A stretch of DNA of 64,000 bases from an uncultured Christensenella sp. (GCA_910577055.1 CAJTKX010000002.1:62001-126000); one strand, 5' to 3'; shown: positions 1 through 8,880, counted from the stretch's first letter. The notes: generated by a model not told the origin, from the sequence alone. Made by a program: numbers and translations.

Positions 1-1
1 G

Positions 2-961
2 AAAATCGCCGAAAAAGGCTACGCCGAATACCCCGAAATTTTAGGGCTTGTGCTTGTACCCGCAACGGTTTTGGGCGGCGTAGGCGTTTTGGGAATTGCC
101 GCGGCGTATATCGCTTCGCTTTTCAACAAAAAAGCCTTTAAAATAACTTGTATGACAGTTGCCGGTCTTTTCCTTGCGTCGTTTATAGCTATGTTTATAT
201 GTCTTGCGGTATACTCCGCCCACGGCACGGCGGAAGAAAACAACGGGGCGGTTATTACGGTTACAGAAAACGCTGTTTTATATATTTGTGCGGCGGTAAT
301 TATCGCGCTTATAGTGATTGTGGCGGTATTCGCCGGCAGAAACGAAAAGCGCGGGTTTAACTCAAAATCGATATCTTATGCGGCGGTGTGCATTGCAATG
401 AGCTTTGCACTTTCGTACATAAAGCCCATAGACTTGCCGCAAGGCGGGTCAGTTACGCCCGCGTCATTGCTGCCGCTTATGATTTACGCATACATTTTCG
501 GCGTGAGAAAGGGCGTTTTGGCGGGCTTGGTTTACGGCACTCTTCAAGCCGTGCAAGACCCGTGGATTATCCACCCCGCGCAGTTCCTTTTGGACTATCC
601 CCTTGCCTTCACCGCTATGGGTTTGGCGGGAACTTTCACCAAAATCAAACAGCTTGACAAGCTGCCCCAAGTTCAGTTTGCGCTCGGCGCGGTTTGCGCC
701 GCAATTGTGCGCTTTGCTTGCCACACCCTTTCGGGCGTGTTCGCATTCTCGGAGTACTCCACCCTCGACAGCGTTTGGGCATACAGCCTTGCGTATAACT
801 CGTTCGTGTTTATCGACGCGCTTGTATGCATCGTCGTAGGCGTAATAATTTTCTCCGTAAAGCCGTTTGTTAAACAGCTTAAAGCAATACAAGCGGGCGC
901 GCTTGTAAAGCCCAAAACCGAAGAACCCGCAACCGAAGAAGTCGCTTCAACGGAAATTTAA
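2..961 (+). CDS. thiT: Thiamine ECF transporter S component (ThiT), 5' end outside window
   Basis: The reading frame is open to the left edge, so the true start lies upstream; the GTG at 50 is only an internal candidate. The C-terminal two thirds carries the ThiT core: GGSVTPASLLPLMIYAY, then LVYGTLQAVQDPW, then the substrate-side segment HPAQFLLDYPLAF. ThiT is the membrane S component that binds thiamine and docks on an energy-coupling EcfA/A'/T module, which is not visible here. The protein is longer than the roughly 180-residue family norm: about 100 residues containing three hydrophobic segments precede the ThiT core, and an acidic tail rich in E, P and T follows it. A strong terminator follows directly. 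Family assignment is firm; the role of the N-terminal membrane extension is unknown. Confidence 0.88.
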   Translation, partial: KIAEKGYAEYPEILGLVLVPATVLGGVGVLGIAAAYIASLFNKKAFKITCMTVAGLFLASFIAMFICLAVYSAHGTAEENNGAVITVTENAVLYICAAVIIALIVIVAVFAGRNEKRGFNSKSISYAAVCIAMSFALSYIKPIDLPQGGSVTPASLLPLMIYAYIFGVRKGVLAGLVYGTLQAVQDPWIIHPAQFLLDYPLAFTAMGLAGTFTKIKQLDKLPQVQFALGAVCAAIVRFACHTLSGVFAFSEYSTLDSVWAYSLAYNSFVFIDALVCIVVGVIIFSVKPFVKQLKAIQAGALVKPKTEEPATEEVASTEI

Positions 962-970
962 ACAGCATAT

Positions 971-1010
971 AAAAAACACCCCGACGGCGTTGCCGTCGGG
1001 GTGTTTTTTA
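971..1010. terminator. Bidirectional intrinsic terminator
   Basis: A near-perfect stem with the arms CACCCCGACGGC and GCCGTCGGGGTG is flanked by an A-run on the left and a T-run on the right. It serves thiT on plus and the convergent small gene on minus. Confidence 0.9.
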
Positions 1011-1012
1011 TT

Positions 1013-1279
1013 TCAGCGCGGATTCAGCGCGGATTCGGCGGCTAACATTAAGCCGAGTTTGAACCCCTCTTTATAGTGCCCTAATAAAACTTCCGCTTGC
1101 TGTGCAAGTTCGAGTTCGACCATTTCGGTATACTGTTTTTTCTGCTTATCGTTTAAACTTTCATAAAAATTATTAAATATGCTATCTATTGTTTTCTGAT
1201 ATTCGTTATAATTATTAGGTAAAGGAATATGTTCGCAATTTGTTTTACCCAAATATATTTTTTCTATTGCCGATTTCAT
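1013..1279 (-). CDS. DUF6809-like small protein, orphan copy
   Basis: An 88-residue protein with no signal peptide. The sequence is largely helical and charged, and ends in the motif HYKEGFKLGLMLAAES. The same C-terminal pattern (YxKxGFKLGLxL) is present in the 43017-43274 protein and in the decayed reading frame at 62473, and all three resemble the uncharacterised Firmicutes family DUF6809, often found in phage-like and accessory regions. A strong ribosome site (AAAGGAGG) precedes the ATG and a TATAAT box lies about 30 bp upstream. Unlike the other copies it has no XRE regulator beside it. It ends in TGA inside the terminator region. Function unknown. Confidence 0.7.
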   Translation of the reverse strand: MKSAIEKIYLGKTNCEHIPLPNNYNEYQKTIDSIFNNFYESLNDKQKKQYTEMVELELAQQAEVLLGHYKEGFKLGLMLAAESALNPR

Positions 1280-1369
1280 TTTACGCCCTCCTTTTAGACT
1301 AGTTCAAATTATATCACTAAAATAAAAGAAAAAACGCTGTACTCACAAAAGTGATTAATTATGTATTTA

Positions 1370-1399
1370 AAGCCCCGACGGCTAAGCCGTCGGGGCTTT
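1370..1399. terminator. Terminator at the end of the pyrH-rseP operon
   Basis: Perfect inverted repeat AAAGCCCCGACGGC / GCCGTCGGGGCTTT with a 2-3 base loop, just past the rseP stop. The stem core matches the one at 971-1010, so the two are likely copies of one sequence. Confidence 0.85.
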
Positions 1400-1401
1400 G
1401 T

Positions 1402-2538
1402 TTAACATCGAACGAATTGTAAAATATCCACAAGCACCGCAAAGACAAGAATTAATATAAACCCCACGGAGTGGATTATCGCCTCTATCTTTCGCGGCAC
1501 GGGTTTTCGGAAAACCCACTCTATTAGGCAGAAAATAACTTTACTGCCGTCAAGGGCGGGTATCGGCAACAGATTGAACACCGCAAGGTTCACGCCTATA
1601 TACGCCGCTATTTCGAAGAACGACTGCACGCTTTGGGTGGCTATTTCCGAAGTGAGCTTTATCGTGGTGACGGGTCCGCCCATTGCGTTCAAGCCGAGGC
1701 TGCCCGTTAACAGCTCGCCCAAGACCTTGAAAATTGTGCCCGCAATCTTAAACGAATACACGAACGACGCGCCTATCGTTTGGAAAAACCCGAGGCGGTA
1801 ATTGTCCGCCGCAACGTTCCAATACTTGCCGTCGTCGCGCTGTATCGTATCTACGCCGAGCGCGCGCCACAGCTTGCTTGTTTCGTTTGAGTTTTGAAAA
1901 TCGCAATCGCCGCGAAGAACTACTTCTTCCGTAATTTCCTCGCCGCCGCGGCTGACGAGTATGGGCACAAGGTCGTCTTGGGTTTTGTTTTTAAGCGCGG
2001 ACATCATATCCGTTATAAGATATATGCGCTTGCCGTTGATTTCCAAAATCAAATCGCCGTCTTGAAGGCTGTGCCCCTCGTACTTTTCGGCATTTTCAAC
2101 GGCTGTTTCGCTTGTGGTATCGATGCCGCCGATTTTAAATACTTGTTGCCCGAACGCAAACATAGATACTATTATTAAAAGCAGCGCAAGGATATAGTTC
2201 ATTAACGGACCGGCAAGCAGCACTATTATACGCTTCCACGGAGCTTTCGAAACAAAGCTTTCCTTGCTTTCTTCCCCGCTTCCGTCCTCGTCCTCGAACG
2301 CGCAAAAACCGCCGAGGGGCAAAAGACGGACGGAAAACAGCTCGCCCGTGCGCTTTGACTTGCGTTTGAAAATTTTAGGTCCGAAGCCTATCGCAAACTC
2401 GTTTATTTTAAATTTTAACGCTTTACCCGCGAGATAATGCCCGAACTCGTGCACGGTTATCATCACAAGCAATATAAGTATTGCAAGCGCTACCGAGCCT
2501 ATCGTGGACATAACCGAGGAAACTGAAAGTAATTCCAT
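1402..2538 (-). CDS. rseP: RIP site-2 metalloprotease RseP
   Basis: A 378-residue intramembrane zinc protease that cleaves anti-sigma factors and signal-peptide remnants within the membrane. The zinc motif HEFGH lies at residues 30-34 in the first membrane helix. A PDZ-like region spans roughly residues 130-220, and the second active-site motif NLLPIPALDG lies near residue 320 between the last helices. Membrane segments are at the N-terminus, near residue 95 and in the last 100 residues, as usual for the family. It is the last gene of pyrH-frr-uppS-cdsA-dxr-rseP, 30 bp after dxr, and is followed by a terminator. This neighbourhood (isoprenoid and phospholipid synthesis then rseP) is standard in Firmicutes. 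Confidence 0.95.
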   Translation of the reverse strand: MELLSVSSVMSTIGSVALAILILLVMITVHEFGHYLAGKALKFKINEFAIGFGPKIFKRKSKRTGELFSVRLLPLGGFCAFEDEDGSGEESKESFVSKAPWKRIIVLLAGPLMNYILALLLIIVSMFAFGQQVFKIGGIDTTSETAVENAEKYEGHSLQDGDLILEINGKRIYLITDMMSALKNKTQDDLVPILVSRGGEEITEEVVLRGDCDFQNSNETSKLWRALGVDTIQRDDGKYWNVAADNYRLGFFQTIGASFVYSFKIAGTIFKVLGELLTGSLGLNAMGGPVTTIKLTSEIATQSVQSFFEIAAYIGVNLAVFNLLPIPALDGSKVIFCLIEWVFRKPVPRKIEAIIHSVGFILILVFAVLVDILQFVRC

Positions 2539-2568
2539 TAATTCCTTTTTCCGCGGCGCAGCGCGGAA

Positions 2569-3672
2569 TTATTTTGATAGTTTATAGATGAATTTCTGCG
2601 CCTTCCAACGCGCGGTTCTATCGACCTCTTCAAGTTGCTTGTAGCTGACAAGCTCGTCGCGCTCGGTCGTGGAAAGCACATGCTCCACCGCCCTATAAAT
2701 GTCGGTGAATTTGATTTTTTCGTCAAGGAAGGCTTTGACGGCGACCTCGTCGGCGGCGTTTAAGGCGCAAGGCAGAGTGCCGCCCTCTTTTCCGCAGTTT
2801 AAAGCCAAATCGTACAAGGGGTACTGTTTCCTCACCAATGGAATAAACTCTACGGTCAAAGCTTTTTTGAAGCTTAAAGGCTGCGCCGCCGTGGACATAT
2901 GCTTGGGGTAGGTCAAGGCAAGCTGAACGGGCACTTGCATATCGGGCGAGCCCATTTGCGCCATAACCGCTCCGTCCGCGAACTCCACAAGGGAATGTAC
3001 CACGCTTGTAGGCTGAATGACGGTTTCTATTTTGGAATAGGGCGCGCCGTACAGCTCGTGAGCCTCGATAACCTCGTAGCCCTTGTTTAACAATGTTGCG
3101 CTGTCTACGGTAATTTTCTTGCCCATACGCCAAGTGGGGTGATTTAAAGCTTGCTGAGGGGTGACTTTTTCAAGCTGTTCTTGGGTGTAGCCGCGGAAAG
3201 GTCCGCCGCTTGCCGTTAAAATAAGCTTTTTAAAGGAAGCCTCTCTTTCGAAATTAAGGCACTGCCAAATTGCGGAATGCTCGCTGTCGACGGGGATAAT
3301 TTCCACGCCGTGGGCTTTGGCAAGCCTCGTTATGAAGTCGCCGCCGCATACAAGGGTTTCCTTGTTGGCAAGGGCAAGATTTTTGCCCGCCTTGATTGCT
3401 TTTACGCTGTATTCGAGTCCCGCAAAGCCGCTGACCGCGTTGAATACTATATCCGCGCCGGCATAACAAGCGACCTCTAAGGCGGCTTCCTTGTTTTTGG
3501 ACGCTATGGCGTACAGCTCGGGCTTGAACTCTTTAACTTGCTGAATGAAAGCCTTAGACTCGCCGTAAGCGGACATTGCAACAATTTTGAAGCTATTCGG
3601 GTGACGGCGCACCGCGTTTAAAACTTGAACGCCGATTGAACCCGTTGAACCTAACAAAGCAATCTTTTTCAT
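2569..3672 (-). CDS. dxr: 1-deoxy-D-xylulose 5-phosphate reductoisomerase
   Basis: Converts DXP to 2-C-methylerythritol 4-phosphate using NADPH, the committed step of the MEP isoprenoid pathway. The protein is 367 residues. The NADPH-binding GSTGSIG lies at residues 8-14. The metal and substrate motifs ANKETLV, PVDSEHSAIWQ, LTASGGPF and NHPTWRMGKKITVDSATL all follow in the expected order. It lies between cdsA and rseP, and feeds the uppS product two genes upstream. A terminator-like hairpin separates it from cdsA, so its expression may be attenuated or served by a second promoter. Confidence 0.96.
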   Translation of the reverse strand: MKKIALLGSTGSIGVQVLNAVRRHPNSFKIVAMSAYGESKAFIQQVKEFKPELYAIASKNKEAALEVACYAGADIVFNAVSGFAGLEYSVKAIKAGKNLALANKETLVCGGDFITRLAKAHGVEIIPVDSEHSAIWQCLNFEREASFKKLILTASGGPFRGYTQEQLEKVTPQQALNHPTWRMGKKITVDSATLLNKGYEVIEAHELYGAPYSKIETVIQPTSVVHSLVEFADGAVMAQMGSPDMQVPVQLALTYPKHMSTAAQPLSFKKALTVEFIPLVRKQYPLYDLALNCGKEGGTLPCALNAADEVAVKAFLDEKIKFTDIYRAVEHVLSTTERDELVSYKQLEEVDRTARWKAQKFIYKLSK

Positions 3673-3707
3673 AATTATTATACCCGTAAAATTTTAATTA
3701 ATGACAA

Positions 3708-3737
3708 AAAGCACTGCGTAAATTTTCGCAGCGCTTT
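3708..3737 (-). terminator. Hairpin between cdsA and dxr (terminator or attenuator)
   Basis: Arms AAAGCGCTGCG and CGCAGTGCTTT (one G-T pair) are followed on the minus strand by five T residues. It lies inside what otherwise looks like one operon, so partial termination is likely. Confidence 0.6.
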
Positions 3738-3744
3738 ATTTCTT

Positions 3745-4755
3745 TTAAATAATCGTGCCGAAGCTTATGAACACGACCACGCTGCAATACAGCATACTGT
3801 CAAATCTGTCCAAAACGCCGCCGTGTCCGGGGAGAATTTTGCCCATATCCTTCACTCCGCACTCGCGCTTAATGGCGCTTTCGAATAAGTCGCCTATCTG
3901 CGCCATAATCGAGGTTGCAAGCCCGACAAGCACAAACGACAGCAGCGCGGGGAAGGTTTCGCTTTTTACCGTAAGCCCTACTCCGTTATAGCCCGTGAAG
4001 AATATCGTGCCGTTGACGCCGCCCAAAAGGTACATCATATAATATACGACAATCGCGCCAATCACGCCGCCGATAAGTCCGCCGACAGCGCCGATAACGG
4101 TCTTGTTGGGGGACAGCTGCGGGGCAAGCTTCATAGGAACGAATTTCTTTAAAGAGCTGCCGACTATGAACGCGCCCGTATCGGTTAAAACGGGAACCAT
4201 AAACACCAGGAGTATCGCCGCCATCGAGTTTCCGTCCAAATGGTTGATAGCCGAAAGTATCGAAGAAAGCACGCCGCAATACAGCATACAGAATACGCAG
4301 TAAATTGTGCCTTTGACCGAGCTTTTTTTGTGGTCGAAAACCGAAGTCGCCGCAAGGAACATTACATAAACAGTAAATGCGCAAGCGATTGCAAGCAAGC
4401 CGCCTTCCATTGCCATTTCAACCAAAGTGAAAAGGGGTACCGCCATTGCGCTAAACGCTATGGTTATTGCGCGCTGAGGGAAAGAAATTTTGCAGTTTAT
4501 GCCGCTTTCAGAACGATCGATAGCACGCAAAAACTCGAATGTGCCGATAACCGACACGGCGGTAAACACCAAGTCGAACCCGATTGAACCCCAACCGCCC
4601 GCAACGTTGCCTTGTGGCACGCACCATTTAAGCGCGCACATCGCTATCCAAACCGCAACGTAGCAAACGGCGGTTATAACGCGCATTTGCAAGGGAGTTA
4701 ACTTCTTTTTATTTTCGTTTGCCGTGGGCTGAACGCCTTGTACTTCTTGTTCCAA
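3745..4755 (-). CDS. cdsA: Phosphatidate cytidylyltransferase CdsA
   Basis: Makes CDP-diacylglycerol from phosphatidate and CTP, the precursor of the anionic phospholipids (see cardiolipin synthase at 23784). The 336-residue protein is polytopic with about eight membrane helices. It ends with the family signature: IKRECGVKDMG, then LPGHGGVLDRFDS, which holds the catalytic and metal-binding acidic residues. The N-terminus carries a short hydrophilic lead of about 20 residues. It starts 18 bp after uppS and shares its transcript. Confidence 0.94.
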   Translation of the reverse strand: MEQEVQGVQPTANENKKKLTPLQMRVITAVCYVAVWIAMCALKWCVPQGNVAGGWGSIGFDLVFTAVSVIGTFEFLRAIDRSESGINCKISFPQRAITIAFSAMAVPLFTLVEMAMEGGLLAIACAFTVYVMFLAATSVFDHKKSSVKGTIYCVFCMLYCGVLSSILSAINHLDGNSMAAILLVFMVPVLTDTGAFIVGSSLKKFVPMKLAPQLSPNKTVIGAVGGLIGGVIGAIVVYYMMYLLGGVNGTIFFTGYNGVGLTVKSETFPALLSFVLVGLATSIMAQIGDLFESAIKRECGVKDMGKILPGHGGVLDRFDSMLYCSVVVFISFGTII

Positions 4756-4773
4756 ATTTTTTACCTTTTAAAT

Positions 4774-5460
4774 TTATATTTTTCCGAAACGCCTTTCGCG
4801 CTTGGAGTATTCTTCGATTGCCTTATCAAGCTCCGCCTTGCCGAAATCGGGGAAGAGAACGTCGGTGAAATACAGCTCGGCATAAGCCGCTTGATACATA
4901 AGGAAGTTTGAAAGCCGCATCTCTCCGCCCGTCCTTATAATCAAGTCGGGGTCGGGAATACCGTCGGTATACAAAAGCGAGTCAAACGCGCCTTTATCTA
5001 ACTTTTCCCCTTTTTCTATCGCAAGATTTACCGCGCGCAAAATTTCCGAACGCGCGCCGTAATTTATTGCGAAAATCAAGGTAAACCCGCTATTTTCGGG
5101 CGAATTTTTTTCACCGTCCGCTAAAAGGTTTTGAACGTCATCGGGCAAAACCGAAATATCGCCTATAACTTTTACACCGGCGCCGCTTTTATACAGTTTT
5201 TGTATATTTTTGTTAAAATATTTGCGGAAAAGTCCGTAAAGCCCGTCAAGCTCTTCTTGGGGGCGGTTAAGATTCTCGGTGGAAAGGGTGTACACTGTTA
5301 GGTACTTAACCCCGCGCATCTTCGCGTGTTCGGCAATTTTAATCATTGCGTTCATACCCGCGTTATGCCCGTATGAGCGCGGCATAAGCCGCTTTTTCGC
5401 CCATCTGCCGTTGCCGTCCATTATAAGCCCGATATGCAGAGGTGTCTTATTTTTGTCCAT
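4774..5460 (-). CDS. uppS: Undecaprenyl diphosphate synthase (isoprenyl transferase)
   Basis: Cis-prenyltransferase that elongates farnesyl diphosphate with isopentenyl diphosphate to give the C55 lipid carrier of the cell wall. The catalytic Asp lies at residue 15 in IMDGNGRWAKKR. The C-terminal signature is RTGGEMRLSNFLMYQAAYAE. At 228 residues it is of normal length. It lies 2 bp after frr and just before cdsA. Confidence 0.95.
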   Translation of the reverse strand: MDKNKTPLHIGLIMDGNGRWAKKRLMPRSYGHNAGMNAMIKIAEHAKMRGVKYLTVYTLSTENLNRPQEELDGLYGLFRKYFNKNIQKLYKSGAGVKVIGDISVLPDDVQNLLADGEKNSPENSGFTLIFAINYGARSEILRAVNLAIEKGEKLDKGAFDSLLYTDGIPDPDLIIRTGGEMRLSNFLMYQAAYAELYFTDVLFPDFGKAELDKAIEEYSKRERRFGKI

Positions 5461-5462
5461 TA

Positions 5463-6032
5463 TTAAACGGTCATTATCTCCTTTTCTTTACCGGCAACTG
5501 CCGCGTCTATTTCGGCAATAGCCTCGGAAACCGCCTTTTCTACGTCCTTTTCGCAAGAAGCGTATTCGTCCTCCGAAAGGACTTTATCGGTCTTTAATTT
5601 TTTAAGCTGCTCCAAAGCGTCGCGGCGGATATTGCGCTCGGCGACCTTAGCGTCCTCGCCCATTTTACGCACTTGTTTGGAAAGCTCTTTTCTTCTCTCC
5701 TCGGTAAGTTGGGGGAAAGCAAGGCGGATAACCTTGCCGTCATTGGTCGGGGTGATGCCGATATTAGACTGCTGTAAAGCTTTTTCGATACCTTTCAAAA
5801 GCGATACGTCCCAAGGCGAAATTACAAGGCATCTTCCCTCTTGCACGGAGATATTTGCAGTCTGCGTGACGGACGTAGGCGCGCCGTAGTAGTCTACCAT
5901 AACCTTATCCAAAATGTGGGGGTTTGCCCTACCCGCGCGGACAGCCGCGTATTCTTCCTTTAAAACGCTTACGGTTTTAGAAAGCTTGTCGTCCAAAATT
6001 AAAAGTATTTCTTCCACTTGTTCGTTATACAT
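5463..6032 (-). CDS. frr: Ribosome recycling factor
   Basis: Splits post-termination ribosomes together with EF-G. The 189-residue protein contains the expected RAGRANPHILDKVMVDYYG segment near the N-terminus and a long charged three-helix bundle with LTEERRKELSKQVRKMGEDA. It is second in the pyrH operon, as in most bacteria. Confidence 0.96.
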   Translation of the reverse strand: MYNEQVEEILLILDDKLSKTVSVLKEEYAAVRAGRANPHILDKVMVDYYGAPTSVTQTANISVQEGRCLVISPWDVSLLKGIEKALQQSNIGITPTNDGKVIRLAFPQLTEERRKELSKQVRKMGEDAKVAERNIRRDALEQLKKLKTDKVLSEDEYASCEKDVEKAVSEAIAEIDAAVAGKEKEIMTV

Positions 6033-6110
6033 AAATTATTCCCCTTTGAATTAAATTTTGCTGTTCCGCGCAAATAAATTTAGTGTTTTATGCGGCTGTG
6101 CCGCCGATTT

Positions 6111-6821
6111 TTAATGATTATCTATAATAGTGCCGAGCTTTTCGCCGCAAACGGCTTTTATAATGGAATTTTTTTCATCTAGCCCGAACGCAAGCACGGG
6201 TATGTCGTTTTCCATACACATGGTCGCCGCGGTCGTGTCCATCGCCTTTATGCCGTTGTTGATTATATCTATATATTTAATATGGTCGTATTTTTTAGCC
6301 TTGGGGTTAAGCTTGGGGTCGCTGTCGTAAATTCCGTCTATATTCTTAGCCATAAGAAGTAAATCGGCTTGAATTTCGCACGCGCGCTGCGCCGCTGCCG
6401 TATCCGTCGAACAGTACGGGTTGCCCGTTCCGCAAGCCATTATAACCACGCGTCCTTTTTCGAAGTGGTGCAAAGCTTTCCTTAGAATGTACGGCTCGGC
6501 AACCGAGGTCATTATAAGCGCGGTCTGAACGCGGGTGGGAATACCCCTTTGCTCCAACGCGTCCATCATTGCAAGCGAGTTCATAACCGTCGCAAGCATA
6601 CCCATATGGTCTGCGGTGGTTCTGTCCATCTGCTTACCTTGTCTGCCGCGCCAAAAATTCCCGCCTCCGATAACAAGGGCGATTTCCACGCCCATATCGT
6701 GAATAGTTTTTATCTGCCCTACCACTTCGGAAATTACGCTTTCGTCAAGTCCGTGACCTTGCGCGCCCGCAAGCGCCTCACCCGAAAGTTTTATAAGTAC
6801 CCGCTTATACTTAGGCGTCAT
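6111..6821 (-). CDS. pyrH: UMP kinase
   Basis: Phosphorylates UMP to UDP; hexameric amino-acid-kinase fold enzyme controlled by GTP and UTP. The start at 6821 (MTPKYKRVLIKLSGEAL) is preceded by a good ribosome site (AGAGGGG) and gives 236 residues, the family norm. The frame is open further upstream to 6902 but that extension has no support. Motifs: KLSGEAL (ATP), GGGNFWRG (UMP), DTTA (base recognition), and MENDIPVLAFGL near the end. It is the first gene of the operon; its promoter lies at 6861-6889. Confidence 0.95.
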   Translation of the reverse strand: MTPKYKRVLIKLSGEALAGAQGHGLDESVISEVVGQIKTIHDMGVEIALVIGGGNFWRGRQGKQMDRTTADHMGMLATVMNSLAMMDALEQRGIPTRVQTALIMTSVAEPYILRKALHHFEKGRVVIMACGTGNPYCSTDTAAAQRACEIQADLLLMAKNIDGIYDSDPKLNPKAKKYDHIKYIDIINNGIKAMDTTAATMCMENDIPVLAFGLDEKNSIIKAVCGEKLGTIIDNH

Positions 6822-6860
6822 TTTACCCCTCTTAAAGTTTAATTGTGTTTTCTTCGCAAC

Positions 6861-6889
6861 ATTATAACAGATACGCCGTAAAAAATCAA
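6861..6889 (-). promoter_or_regulatory. Sigma-A promoter of the pyrH operon
   Basis: On the minus strand TTGATT, 17 bp, TATAAT, placed about 40 bp before the pyrH start. Confidence 0.8.
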
Positions 6890-6916
6890 CCTCAATTAAC
6901 AAATAATGGAAAAAAT

Positions 6917-6946
6917 AAAAGAAGCCGCAACTTTGCGGCTTCTTTT
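6917..6946 (-). terminator. Terminator after tsf
   Basis: Perfect stem AAAAGAAGCCGCAA / TTGCGGCTTCTTTT, just past the tsf stop and upstream of the pyrH promoter; it isolates the two operons. Confidence 0.88.
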
Positions 6947-6962
6947 ACTTATTATATTGCAA

Positions 6963-7865
6963 TTATTTCTTCATTGCTTCGATTTGCTTAGCAACTTCGT
7001 CTTGAAGGTTTTCGCTCTTTTTTGCGATGCCTTCGCCCATTTCGAAGCGGACAAAGCGAACGACTTTGAACTTGTTGCCGATAACTTGGGAAATCTTTTG
7101 GCTGTCGTCCTTTACGAAAGGTTGGTCCAAAAGGCAGTTTTCGGAATAGAATTTGCCCATTTTGCCGTCGATAATCTTTTCAAGAATTTCCTTGGGCTTT
7201 TTAGCGTTTTTGGGGTCGTTCTGCATCTGAACGAGCATTATTTCCTTTTCTTTTGCGATAACTTCCGCGGGAACTTCGCTTTCGTTCAAATAAGAGGGCT
7301 TGGAAGCCGCAATTTGCAAAGCGATGTCGTGCAAGGTTTCTTCCGCGCCGGACTTGAAGTCAACCGCGTCAACCATAACGCCGACCTTGCCGCCCATATG
7401 GATATAGGTTTCCAGGTTGCCCTTCGTTTCGTAAATTTCGAAACGGCGGATAGAAATTTTTTCGCCGATAACGGCGGTTGCGTTGGTGATATAGTCTTTA
7501 ACGGTTGCGCCCTCTAATGCGCAAGCGTTAAGCGCGTCAACGTCTGCGGGCTTGTTTTCCGCGATAACTTTTGCAACCGCGTCAACTATGCCGTGGAATT
7601 TTTCGCCGCGGGAAACGAAGTCGCTTTCGCAGTTGATTTCAACAAGAACGCCCACGCCGCACTTTTCGCAAACGTATGCGCCCACAACGCCCTCTGCCGC
7701 AATTCTGCCTTCCTTTTTAACAGCCTTTGCAATGCCGCGCTCTCTTAACAGCTCGGCAGCCTTGTCCATATCGCCGTTTGCGTCGGTCAAAGCCTTTTTG
7801 CAGTCCAACATACCCGCGCCGCTTTTGTCGCGCAGCGTCATAACGTCCTTAGCCGTGAATGCCAT
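6963..7865 (-). CDS. tsf: Elongation factor Ts
   Basis: Nucleotide exchange factor for EF-Tu. The 300-residue protein starts with the UBA-like domain (AKDVMTLRDKSGAGMLDCKK), followed by the dimerisation and exchange core with the pair CESDFVSR. The start is preceded by AGGAGT. It follows rpsB by 13 bp, the universal rpsB-tsf pair, and ends at a terminator. Confidence 0.96.
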   Translation of the reverse strand: MAFTAKDVMTLRDKSGAGMLDCKKALTDANGDMDKAAELLRERGIAKAVKKEGRIAAEGVVGAYVCEKCGVGVLVEINCESDFVSRGEKFHGIVDAVAKVIAENKPADVDALNACALEGATVKDYITNATAVIGEKISIRRFEIYETKGNLETYIHMGGKVGVMVDAVDFKSGAEETLHDIALQIAASKPSYLNESEVPAEVIAKEKEIMLVQMQNDPKNAKKPKEILEKIIDGKMGKFYSENCLLDQPFVKDDSQKISQVIGNKFKVVRFVRFEMGEGIAKKSENLQDEVAKQIEAMKK

Positions 7866-7878
7866 ATTCTACTCCTCC

Positions 7879-8709
7879 TTACTCTGCCTTTTCTGTTTCG
7901 GTCTTCTTCTTTCTTGCGGGCTTTTTAGGCTCTTCCGCAACTTCTTCTTTAACAACTTCGGCAGCCGCAACAACCTCTTCGATAGAAGTGGGTTCGCCCT
8001 CTTCCTCTACGGGAAGAACGGGGGTTTCGCCTTGGTTAGCCTCGATAACCGCGTTAGCGATAACGGACGCAATAAGCTTAACCGCACGGATAGCGTCGTC
8101 GTTGCCGGGGATTACATAGTCGATAAGGTCGGGGTCGCAGTTGGTGTCGGTGATAGCCACGATGGGGATATTGAGCTTGCGCGCTTCGGCAACCGCAATG
8201 TCCTCGATATGAGGGTCAACGACGAACATAACGCCGGGAAGCTTGTTCATATCGCGGATACCGCCGAGGTTGGTAACAAGCTTGTTGTATTCTTCTTTAA
8301 GTTTAGCAACTTCCTTTTTGGGAAGGAGGTCGAACTCGCCGTTTTGCTCCATTTTTTCGATTTTAACCATTCTTTCAATACGGGTGCGAATGGTTTTGAA
8401 GTTGGTCAGCGTGCCGCCGAGCCAACGCGAGTTCACATAGTACATACCGCAACGCTCAGCCTCTTCCTTAACGGCGTCCTGAGCTTGCTTTTTGGTGCCG
8501 ACGAAAAGAATGGTTTTGCCTTGCTTAGCCGATTCGCAAACGAATTTGTACGCGTCCTCGATTAAATCGACGGTAAGCTGCAAGTCGATAATGTGAATAT
8601 CGTTGCGCGCCGCATAAATGTACTTGCCCATTTTGGGGTTCCACTTTCTCGTCTGGTGCCCGAAGTGTACGCCCGCTTCGAGCAGTTGTTTCATAGTTAT
8701 AACTGCCAT
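7879..8709 (-). CDS. rpsB: 30S ribosomal protein S2
   Basis: A 276-residue S2 with the N-terminal signature [20 protein letters not shown] and the [16 protein letters not shown] segment. The tail after residue 240 is a low-complexity acidic then Lys-rich extension (ending [15 protein letters not shown]) that is longer than in Bacillus. It leads the rpsB-tsf operon and has a structured leader, which suggests autoregulation by S2. Confidence 0.96.
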   Translation of the reverse strand: MAVITMKQLLEAGVHFGHQTRKWNPKMGKYIYAARNDIHIIDLQLTVDLIEDAYKFVCESAKQGKTILFVGTKKQAQDAVKEEAERCGMYYVNSRWLGGTLTNFKTIRTRIERMVKIEKMEQNGEFDLLPKKEVAKLKEEYNKLVTNLGGIRDMNKLPGVMFVVDPHIEDIAVAEARKLNIPIVAITDTNCDPDLIDYVIPGNDDAIRAVKLIASVIANAVIEANQGETPVLPVEEEGEPTSIEEVVAAAEVVKEEVAEEPKKPARKKKTETEKAE

Positions 8710-8817
8710 AATTTTTCCTCCGTTTTACCTCCTTAAAGGCGCAGTTTGGTTACGCTTAAAGCGGCATAAAAGATTTACCGCCACGGAGCGTCCGCCCTTT
8801 AAGTGTGAATTTACAGC
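8710..8817 (-). ncRNA. Structured rpsB leader, likely S2 autoregulatory element
   Basis: Between the predicted transcription start (about 8817) and the rpsB ATG, the segments 8793-8803 and 8732-8741 can pair over about 10 bases (CTTAAAGGGCG with CGCCTTTAAG). This encloses a second helix-rich region. The 3' arm of the closing helix runs directly into the AAGGAGG ribosome site, so folding could mask initiation. Binding of S2 is inferred from analogy with other ribosomal-protein leaders. Confidence 0.5.
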
Positions 8818-8823
8818 TTTGAT

Positions 8824-8852
8824 ATTTTAGCAAATTTAATTTTATTTGTAAA
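8824..8852 (-). promoter_or_regulatory. Sigma-A promoter of rpsB-tsf
   Basis: Minus strand TTTACA, 17 bp, TAAAAT. Confidence 0.8.
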
Positions 8853-8880
8853 GCGGTTTTAGATAGCCGCCGCAATTTTT

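Noticed and set aside
6822-6902. N-terminal extension of pyrH
   Set aside because: It covers the promoter -10 box at 6861-6866; the start at 6821 has a ribosome site and gives normal length.
7552-8565. Long plus-strand frame opposite tsf and rpsB
   Set aside because: It arises from codon bias of the two real genes on minus and spans their junction.
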